Shown: piece by piece, positions 58,025-64,000 of the stretch
Position numbering within the stretch: the first letter of the stretch is position 1
Layout: each line of letters begins with the position of its first letter
Assembly: GCA_965246795.1 (NCBI GenBank)
Contig: CBDFFN010000006.1
Location: forward strand, 104,088-168,087
Source: JAJXWB01 sp965246795
GTDB lineage: Bacteria > Pseudomonadota > Alphaproteobacteria > Rhizobiales > Beijerinckiaceae
Length of the DNA stretch: 64,000 nt
Direction: 5' to 3'
The notes under the pieces: model-generated
The model's database searches: none
What the model was told of the DNA's origin: nothing
The model's input: only the letters and a program-made list of their open reading frames with translations
Translations under genes and position numbers: made by a program

Positions 58025-59329
58025 GTGCCGCCCGATCCGCACAGTCTGCCACTTGCGCTCCTCGGCGCGCGCCTGATCGATCCGGTGTCCGGCGTCGAGA
58101 CCCGTGGCGGAGTTCTTATCCGCGACGGCCGCATTTCCGCCCTCGGTGACGGCGTGACCCGCGCCAATGTCGGCAGCAATTTCTCGATTATCGAATGCGG
58201 CGGCGATGTCGTCGCACCGGGCCTCGTCGACATGCAGGCCTTCGTCGGCGAGCCGGGCGCCGAATATCGCGAGACGATCGCCAGCGCGACGATGGCCGCA
58301 GCGGCGGGCGGCGTCACGACATTGATCGCTCGACCCGACACGTTTCCGCCTGTCGACGATCCTGCCGTGGTCGACTTTCTGCTTCGACGCGCGCGCGATA
58401 CCGGCCGCGTGCACGTTCTGCCGATGGCGACGCTGACAAAGGGCCGCGAAGGGCGGGAAATCGCCGAGATCGGTCTCTTGTCAGACGCCGGCGCTGTCGC
58501 CTTTTCCGACGCCGGCCGTTTCCTCGGCGATGCACAAGTCATGCGCCGCGCGTTGTGTTACGCGGGCGACTTCGACGCACTGGTCGTGCATTTCGCGCAG
58601 GACAACCATCTCGCCGCCGGCGGCGTCATGCACGAAGGCGAACTTGCGGCGCGGCTTGGTCTGCCCGGCATTCCCGTCGAAGCCGAAGTCATCGCGCTCG
58701 AGCGCGACATGCGTCTCGTGGAGCTGACCGGCGCGCGTTACCACGCCGCGACGATTTCCACCGCACGCGGGCTTGCGGTGGTTGAGGCGGCGAAGGCACG
58801 CGGCCTGCGCGTCACCTGTGGCGTGTCGATCAACAATCTCACGCTGAACGAGAACGACATCGGCGATTACCGCACATTCCTGAAGTTGCGTCCGCCGCTA
58901 CGGCCCGAGGACGATCGCCTCGCGCTTGTCGACGGCGTTTCGCGCGGTGTCGTCGATGTGATCGTTTCCGATCACGATCCGCAGGATGTCGAGACAAAAC
59001 GCCAGACATTTGCAGAATCCGCATTCGGCGCTGTCGGCGTCGAGACGATGCTGCCTGCGGCGCTGCGTCTCTTCCATTCCGGCGACGTCAGCCTTGCGCG
59101 CTTGCTCTGCGCGATGTCGTCTCGACCCGCCGAAATTCTCGGTCTTGCCTGCGGCAAACTTAAAGTCGGCGCGCCGGCTGATCTCGTCCAATTCGATCCC
59201 GACGAGCCCTTTGTGCTCGATCCCGAGACGCTGCATTCGCGTTGCAAGAACACGCCGTTCGACGAAGCACGCATGCAAGGCCGCGTGAAGCGAACGCTGG
59301 TCGGCGGCGTGCACGTGTACGAGGCGTGA
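58025..59329 (+). CDS. Dihydroorotase-like protein lacking metal ligands (PyrC' type)
   Basis: A 434-residue amidohydrolase-fold protein. The position of the HxH metal motif reads VDMQAFVGEPG (Q71-A-F73), and the usual H-(I/V)-S-T segment reads ATISTARG with Thr for His; DHDP keeps one Asp. It is therefore probably catalytically inactive as a dihydroorotase. In Pseudomonas a similar inactive PyrC' supports the ATCase complex. Here no pyrB is adjacent, so its role is open. Start is GTG. Its stop overlaps the next gene (GTGA). Confidence 0.8.
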   Translation: MPPDPHSLPLALLGARLIDPVSGVETRGGVLIRDGRISALGDGVTRANVGSNFSIIECGGDVVAPGLVDMQAFVGEPGAEYRETIASATMAAAAGGVTTLIARPDTFPPVDDPAVVDFLLRRARDTGRVHVLPMATLTKGREGREIAEIGLLSDAGAVAFSDAGRFLGDAQVMRRALCYAGDFDALVVHFAQDNHLAAGGVMHEGELAARLGLPGIPVEAEVIALERDMRLVELTGARYHAATISTARGLAVVEAAKARGLRVTCGVSINNLTLNENDIGDYRTFLKLRPPLRPEDDRLALVDGVSRGVVDVIVSDHDPQDVETKRQTFAESAFGAVGVETMLPAALRLFHSGDVSLARLLCAMSSRPAEILGLACGKLKVGAPADLVQFDPDEPFVLDPETLHSRCKNTPFDEARMQGRVKRTLVGGVHVYEA

Positions 59330-60118
59330 GCGCCGACGTGCGCATCCTCGTCGCGACGCCGACGGCGGAGAACCACGTCACCACGCATCATGCCGCATCT
59401 CTGTTTCGCCTCGCGCAGGACCTCCAGCAGCGCGGCCAGCACTGCGATCACGCGAGTCTCACGTGGTCGGACCTTGAGATGGCGCGCAACGTCCTCGCCT
59501 CGCAGGCTCTTGCGCAGGATTTTACGCACATCCTCTTCGTCGATTCCGACATCGGTTTTCGGACGCAGGCTGTCCAGCGGTTACTTGCTGCAAACAAGTC
59601 CGTCGTCGGCGCCGTCTATGCACAAAAGAATCTCGATCTGCTTGGTCTGATGGATGCCGCCGCTGCGGCAGATCGCACGCAAGCAAACTGGCAGCGCAAA
59701 CTCGTCTCGCGGCACACGTTTTTTTACCGGCGTTCCCTTCGAAAAGGAGGGCCGGCCCGTGCTCGAAGCCATTGATGGCATCGCACGCTATCGCATGGTC
59801 GGCATGGGCATGACGCTCATCGCATGCGATGCCCTGCGGAGGATGATTTCGAAAGATGTCGTCAAACAGCAGCGGCATCCGATCGGCGCGAAGGGGCAGG
59901 ACTTCCCCGTCTATGGCTTCTTCAATCGCCTGACGGACGCGGAGGGGAATCTCGTCTCCGAGGATTTTTCCTTCTGCCTGCGATGGGCGCGTTGTGACGG
60001 CGAGGTCTTCGCACTCGTCGACGAGCCAGTCTTCCACATCGGCGCGTACACTTATGTCGCGCTGATGTCGGAAACGCTGATGCCGGGGCTCGATCCCACA
60101 CCAACCACCTCATCCTGA
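59326..60118 (+). pseudogene. Glycosyltransferase-like (GT-A type) gene with frameshift in T7 run
   Basis: The first 130 codons, from GTG 59326, include FTHILFVDSDIGFRTQA (DxD-type) and ANKSVVGAVYAQKNLDL, a GT-A-like pattern. At T7 (59719-59725) the frame changes and the protein turns Arg-rich. Six Ts instead of seven would join the C-terminal half, TGVPFEKEGRPVLEAIDG ... SEDFSFCLRWARCDGEVFALVD, for a 263-residue product. The stop lies inside an inverted repeat. It is coupled to the dihydroorotase-like gene by GTGA. The defect could be real, a sequencing error or corrected by slippage. Confidence 0.76.
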
Positions 60119-60210
60119 AGGGCGCCGCCGGCGCGTCTCGAAGGATCGGCAGTCACCCGTAACGCGCACATCCTTCGAGACGCCGGCTTCGCAGGCTCCT
60201 CAGGATGAGG
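60108..60210. repeat. Inverted repeat (MITE/REPIN-like)
   Basis: A 103-bp imperfect palindrome. The left arm CCTCATCCTGAAGGGCGCCG and CGTCTCGAAGGAT match the complement of the right arm CATCCTTCGAGACGCCGG ... CTCAGGATGAGG. It is a recurrent element type in alphaproteobacterial genomes. Its left end supplies the stop codon of the glycosyltransferase-like gene, so the end of that protein was likely shaped by the insertion. Confidence 0.85.
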
Positions 60211-60235
60211 CCTGGGGCGACCGAATGTCCAGCGT

Positions 60236-62035
60236 TCAAGCCACCAATAGCGCCGCAGCCTTCTCCATAGGCACAGGCGCATCGTCGAGAAGCAGCGCCG
60301 CCGCCTCGTCCTCCCATTTCGCGCCGAGACTGTATTTCGGCCGTTCCGTCAGACGGTGGTCGAGCACCATGCGCGCGAGCAGCATGCGCCGTGCATCGCC
60401 GCCGCTTACGCCGAGTTTCGATCCCTCTTGCAGCATCAGGACCGCAGTGATGGCGTGATAGAGCCCACCCGATGCGATGCGCGAATAGCGTTCGTGCTCG
60501 GTTGACGCAGCGACCTCCGCTGCAAAGTCGATCGCCTGTTTCACCGCGCCATCCACGCGCGTGCGGAATTGACCCGGCACGCCACCAGCGCCGCGCGAAC
60601 GATCCGCGAGATCGTCGGCGAGCGCTTCGTGCGCACGCTCCTTGCCGACCGCGCGGGTTACAACGTCGAGCGCATTGACGCTGCTCGTGCCTTCCCAGAG
60701 CAGGCCGAGATGCGCGTCGCGCACCAGCCGCGCGTTCGGCCAGTCCTCGATGTAGCCGTTGCCGCCGCGCGCCTCCATTGCCGCCGTTGCGACAGTGACG
60801 TTGTCGCGGCAGGCGCGATACTTGAACACCGGCGTCGCGATGCGCAGCAGCTTCTTCGCCTGCGCGGACTCGTTGCCGTAAAGCGTCGAAGCGTACATCA
60901 GCGCCGACAAGGATTGTTCCGTCGGCACCTTCATCTTCATCAACTGACGCCGCATGAGCGGAAAGTCGACGACCGTGCGACCGAACGCCTGGCGATGTCT
61001 TGCCGCCGCGAGCGCTTCGTTGAGGCAGCGGCGCATCATCCCCGCGGCGCGCGTGAGATGCGAAATGCGGCTGGAGTTCACCATCTCCAGCATCTGCTTC
61101 ATGCCCTTGTCGATGTCGCCGAGGTGCCAGGCGAGCGCACCTTCGAAGACGATCTCGCCAGACGGCATCGACTTCGAGCCAAGCTTGTCCTTCAGGCGCA
61201 CGATCCGGTAGGCGTTGCGCGTGCCGTCATCGAGCGTCTTCGGCATGACGAAAAGCCCGAGACCCTTGCCGCCCGTCACCGCACCTTGCGGCCGCGCAAG
61301 CAGAACCGAAACATCGGCATCGACGTTCGAACAGAACCATTTTTCGCCGTAGAGCCGCCAAGCGTCGCCGTCCGGCACGGCGACAAGTTCGGCGGCGCCT
61401 GCATCGGACCCACCGACCTTTTCGGTCATGAACTGCGCACCCTTGTAGAGACGCGTCATATCCTGCGTCCACATGCGCTCGAGAAAACGCGCGCGCAGCT
61501 TGTCGTTGCCGTAGCGGCGGATCAGTTCGGACGACGAGTCTGTCAGATTGACCGGGCAGAGCACGCCGAATTCGGCCTGTGCGAAGAGGTAGTGGAAGAT
61601 CTGCTTCGTCAGGATCGAGTGCGGAGCGTCGAAGCCGAGCACGCCGGCGCGGTGCGTCATCGCATGCATACCGAACTTGCCGAAGGCGATGGCCTGAATC
61701 TCGTCGTAGGCGGGATGTGTTTCAAGCCGCTCCTCGTCGCGGCCGTAGCGATCGCGCGGGTACAGCACGGGCGTGTGCTTGTCGGCGATGTCGGCGAGAT
61801 CGTTCAAACGTCCGCCGGCGAGCGCGCCGAGCTCGTCGAGATGCGGCGTGATTTTCCCGCGCGTATCCACGTCCATGTAGAGCGTCAGCAGGTCACGCAG
61901 GTTGGTGTCGCTGGCGTAGAAATTCAGCCCGCTGCAGTCGGGCGCGATATGGACGGCGCGGCGCGCGGTGGCCGCGCGTCCGGTCTCGTGCAGCAGCGGG
62001 AGGGGCGGCGCATCGATGCGGCGCAATTCGTTCAT
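60236..62035 (-). CDS. Acyl-CoA dehydrogenase family protein, AidB-like
   Basis: A 599-residue flavoprotein. An N-terminal adaptive-response type domain (about 1-180), then the acyl-CoA dehydrogenase core with TEKVGGSDAG (FAD/substrate loop), KWFCSNVDADV, SRISHLTRAAGMMRRCLNEALAAARHRQAFG, and MEARGGNGYIEDWPNARLVRDAHLGLLWEGTSSVNALDVVTRA. The arrangement matches AidB-type enzymes associated with the alkylation response. GGGAGGACG precedes ATG. It is transcribed toward the inverted repeat. Confidence 0.9.
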   Translation of the reverse strand: MNELRRIDAPPLPLLHETGRAATARRAVHIAPDCSGLNFYASDTNLRDLLTLYMDVDTRGKITPHLDELGALAGGRLNDLADIADKHTPVLYPRDRYGRDEERLETHPAYDEIQAIAFGKFGMHAMTHRAGVLGFDAPHSILTKQIFHYLFAQAEFGVLCPVNLTDSSSELIRRYGNDKLRARFLERMWTQDMTRLYKGAQFMTEKVGGSDAGAAELVAVPDGDAWRLYGEKWFCSNVDADVSVLLARPQGAVTGGKGLGLFVMPKTLDDGTRNAYRIVRLKDKLGSKSMPSGEIVFEGALAWHLGDIDKGMKQMLEMVNSSRISHLTRAAGMMRRCLNEALAAARHRQAFGRTVVDFPLMRRQLMKMKVPTEQSLSALMYASTLYGNESAQAKKLLRIATPVFKYRACRDNVTVATAAMEARGGNGYIEDWPNARLVRDAHLGLLWEGTSSVNALDVVTRAVGKERAHEALADDLADRSRGAGGVPGQFRTRVDGAVKQAIDFAAEVAASTEHERYSRIASGGLYHAITAVLMLQEGSKLGVSGGDARRMLLARMVLDHRLTERPKYSLGAKWEDEAAALLLDDAPVPMEKAAALLVA

Positions 62036-62074
62036 GGCGTCCTCCCGTTTTTCCGGGAGGGTAGCACGCCGTCT

Positions 62075-62842
62075 CTACGGCCGCTCCGCCAGAAACTCTA
62101 GCACCGCCTCGCGATAGACCTTGTCGCCGACGGCACGGTTATGGTCGCGGCCGGGAATGTCGACACCGCGTGCGCCGGGGATCATAGCGGCAAGCGCATG
62201 TGGATCGCCGGCAACATCGTCTCTCGTCCCGACGCAGACCATCACGGGGATCGTGATCTCGCCGACCTGCGATGGCGTCAGCGCCTGCCGCGATCCGCGG
62301 ATGCAGGCGGCCAGCGCGCGGCGATCGCCCAATGTCGCATCCGCGAAAGCGCGGAACGTGCGCTGCTGCGGATCGGTGAGGTCGTCGAGGCTTTCGGCCT
62401 CCATCGCCTCGGCGATCTTGTCGGGCAGGCCAGACTTGTCGATGAGCCGGTCGCCGAGGCCACCTAGCACGAGCGACCGCGCACGGTCGGGATGTTCGAG
62501 CGTCAGCCATGCGCCGATCCGCGCGCCCATCGAATAGCCCATGACGTCTGCGTGCCGAATGCCGAGATGGTCCATCAGCGCCAGCGCATCGCCCGCCATG
62601 TTGGCTGTATGATAGGCCTCGACCTCGTAGGGTTTGTCGCTGCGCCCGTGGCCGCGATTGTCGAGCGCGATGACGCGCCGGCCATCGCCGGTCAGCGCGC
62701 GGACCCAGTGCGGAAACACCCAGTTCACCGCATGCGTCGAAGCAAAGCCGTGGACGAGCAGGATCGGCTCGCCGCGATCGTCGCCCGTCGGCGGTGCGTC
62801 GAGGAAGGCCAGGCTCAGGTCGCCAGACGTGAAGTACTGCAT
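62075..62842 (-). CDS. Alpha/beta hydrolase
   Basis: A 255-residue alpha/beta-hydrolase. LLVHGFAS is the oxyanion segment, VMGYSMGARIGAW holds the nucleophile Ser, the acid is near CVGTRDD, and the His is GRDHNRAV. It resembles haloalkane/ester hydrolases of general function. ATG 62842 (MQYFTSGDLSLAF) was chosen; a longer frame upstream crosses the divergent spacer. It is upstream of the AidB-like gene on the same strand, 39 bases away. Confidence 0.9.
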   Translation of the reverse strand: MQYFTSGDLSLAFLDAPPTGDDRGEPILLVHGFASTHAVNWVFPHWVRALTGDGRRVIALDNRGHGRSDKPYEVEAYHTANMAGDALALMDHLGIRHADVMGYSMGARIGAWLTLEHPDRARSLVLGGLGDRLIDKSGLPDKIAEAMEAESLDDLTDPQQRTFRAFADATLGDRRALAACIRGSRQALTPSQVGEITIPVMVCVGTRDDVAGDPHALAAMIPGARGVDIPGRDHNRAVGDKVYREAVLEFLAERP

Positions 62843-62960
62843 CGCGCAGGGGTTACGGGAGCCGTTCGCGCTGTTCAAGCCGCGGCCGTGCGCCTGTTTG
62901 CGCGTGCCCTCGTCGCCGAACCGGATACCACTTCGACGGGACATGCTTTATCTAAGAGTC

Positions 62961-63206
62961 ATGGCCGGCCATCACGAAACCCCGCACTTCCACAATCAAC
63001 CCGGCGCGCGGCGCGTACGTGTCGGCGTGCACGAGTTCATGTGCATCGGCGCGCTGCCGCCGTTCGACCATCCGCATGTCTTCATCGACATGGGCGATGC
63101 GACGGAGATCGTCTGCTCCTATTGCTCGACGCTCTACGTCTTCGACGCGACGCTCGGCGCGCATTCCGACCCCGCGGCCTGCGAATATCATCCCGAAGCT
63201 GCGTAA
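62961..63206 (+). CDS. zf-CHCC zinc-finger domain protein
   Basis: An 81-residue protein with the zf-CHCC pattern: GVHEFMCIGALPPFDHPHVFIDMG and VCSYCSTLYVF, holding the Cys/His/Cys/Cys zinc ligands as in mitochondrial NDUFS6-like proteins. In alphaproteobacteria it often lies beside a flavin monooxygenase gene, as here. ATG 62961 is preferred; ATG 62943 is possible. The next gene starts seven bases after the stop. Confidence 0.92.
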   Translation: MAGHHETPHFHNQPGARRVRVGVHEFMCIGALPPFDHPHVFIDMGDATEIVCSYCSTLYVFDATLGAHSDPAACEYHPEAA

Positions 63207-63212
63207 ACTGAC

Positions 63213-64000
63213 GTGAGTCAGCGGCTGCCGGCTGTCGTTGCCGGCGCCGGCATCGCGGGCCTGTCCGCGGCATTGGCGCTCGCGCTGGCCGGCCGCGATG
63301 TACACGTCTTCGAGCGCGCCGAAACGCTGACGGACGAAGGCGCCGGCATCCAGCTGTCGCCCAATGCTACGCGGCATCTGCGAGGCCTCGGCGTTCTCGA
63401 TAGGCTTCAGACCATGGCGCTTGCCCCGGAGGCCGCCATTGTGCGGCGCGGACGCGACGCGACTGTGCTTGCGAAACTTGATCTGCACGACGCGGAGCGG
63501 CGTTATGGCGCGCCATTCCGTGTTGTACATCGCGCCGATCTGCATCAGGTTTTGGCCGAGGCAGTAGCCGAGCAGCCGCGCATCGCGCTGACGTTTGGCA
63601 AAGCGGTCACAAGCTGGATAGACGACGGCGAACTGCGTGTCGGCGCGGGCGACTGCGACATGCCGGCCGACACACTGATCATCGCCGACGGCGTGCGATC
63701 AGCATTGCGGGACGCGTTCGAACCCGGCGCGCCGTTTCGTCATTCCGGCCGCACTGCGTGGCGCACTCTTTTGCCGGCTGAAGCCTGTCCCGCCTTTGCG
63801 CGTGCGCCTGTCACGAATCTTTGGCTCGGGCCAAGCGCGCATCTCGTGCACTATCCCTTGCGCGGCGGTAGCGTCGTTAATCTCGTCGCCGTGATGGCCG
63901 GCACGGGCGACGACGAGCATTCGGTCGAAAGCGCCTTCGCCGACTGGAGCCGCGACGCCAGCGATTTTCTGGCGCGCGCCGACACCTGGCGTTCCTGGCC
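63213..64000 (+). CDS. FAD-dependent monooxygenase (partial, cut by window end)
   Basis: An open frame from GTG 63213 that has no stop before the end of the window (262 codons visible). AVVAGAGIAGLSAALALALAGRDVHVFERAE is the FAD dinucleotide-binding start, QLSPNATRHLRGLG follows, and DTLIIADGVRSALRD is the GD motif region of class A flavin monooxygenases (salicylate hydroxylase/UbiH-like). It is probably cotranscribed with the zf-CHCC gene. Confidence 0.92.
   Translation, partial: MSQRLPAVVAGAGIAGLSAALALALAGRDVHVFERAETLTDEGAGIQLSPNATRHLRGLGVLDRLQTMALAPEAAIVRRGRDATVLAKLDLHDAERRYGAPFRVVHRADLHQVLAEAVAEQPRIALTFGKAVTSWIDDGELRVGAGDCDMPADTLIIADGVRSALRDAFEPGAPFRHSGRTAWRTLLPAEACPAFARAPVTNLWLGPSAHLVHYPLRGGSVVNLVAVMAGTGDDEHSVESAFADWSRDASDFLARADTWRSW

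Noticed and set aside
60569..62101. Long plus-strand open frame antisense to the AidB-like gene
   Set aside because: The AidB-like frame on the minus strand has family motifs; this one is a shadow of high-G+C codon bias with Arg/Val/His-rich content and no domain.
1..64000. CRISPR arrays, prophage or insertion sequences
   Set aside because: No regularly spaced repeats, transposase or phage proteins were seen.

Overview
The window looks like ordinary chromosomal DNA of a free-living alphaproteobacterium, most probably of the order Hyphomicrobiales (Rhizobiales; Bradyrhizobiaceae/Xanthobacteraceae-like). The basis is high G+C with strong third-position bias, a Ppx/GppA-RlmE overlapping pair, a DUF2336 protein, a transglutaminase-like cysteine proteinase (BTLCP), a STAS-MlaE fusion, a zf-CHCC protein beside a flavin monooxygenase, and many small secreted proteins typical of that order. 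I see no phage, integrase, transposase, CRISPR or plasmid functions. The placement is inferred from gene content, not from a search.

Layout. 1-4.9 kb: GST, a UDG-superfamily protein, the YcjX-like NTPase with its DUF697 membrane partner, a lipocalin-like protein, then convergent hemJ. 5-7.5 kb: an SDR without the usual active site, an orphan Liv-type binding protein and a SnoaL-like protein. 7.6-11.2 kb: a complete Mla/MCE lipid-transport operon on the minus strand (STAS-permease, ATPase, MCE protein, auxiliary lipoprotein). 11.3-15.1 kb: dipeptide epimerase, a frameshifted MFS gene, moaA and DUF971. 15.2-19.1 kb: a secreted lectin-like protein, L,D-transpeptidase, a dienoyl-CoA-reductase-like SDR and an amidase. 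19.2-25.9 kb: thioesterase, rlmE-ppx, a long AI-2E family protein, DUF5672, PilZ, and small envelope proteins including a 56-residue membrane peptide. 26-30.5 kb: a glutamine-synthetase-like ligase in tandem with a Rieske oxygenase, a small lipoprotein and an orphan NitT/TauT-type binding protein. Two tRNA genes follow, Gln(CUG) at 30.5 kb and Trp(CCA) at 33.9 kb, with an MDR reductase, a DUF3455 protein and a threonine-dehydratase-like enzyme between them.

34.2-41.8 kb: a polyprenyl-phosphate sugar transferase, thrS, a secreted protein with repeated beta modules, a stand-alone Lrp-type sensor domain, a PAS-GGDEF-EAL protein with an altered GGDEF motif, and a crotonase. 41.8-49.4 kb: a YfhO-type membrane protein, a flavin reductase-like protein, a phosphodiesterase, a coupled MaoC hydratase and CitE-type lyase, DUF2336 and NAD kinase. 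49.5-57.2 kb: topoisomerase IB, a third orphan binding protein, SDR, xthA, Dps, EcsC, BTLCP and small secreted proteins. 57.2-64 kb: a periplasmic cyclohexadienyl dehydratase (PheC) divergent from a dihydroorotase-like protein lacking its metal ligands, a frameshifted glycosyltransferase-like gene that ends inside an inverted repeat, an AidB-like acyl-CoA dehydrogenase, an alpha/beta hydrolase, zf-CHCC and a monooxygenase cut by the window end.

Most genes are housekeeping or general catabolic genes in short operons, several joined by ATGA or GTGA overlaps. Nothing stands out as a large unknown system. The best candidates for new biology are the GS-like ligase plus Rieske oxygenase operon, the PheC/pseudo-dihydroorotase locus, the extended AI-2E protein with a possible Rossmann-like tail, the PilZ plus micropeptide pair, and the two single-base frameshifts in homopolymers. 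Three different inverted-repeat elements sit in intergenic or gene-end positions.
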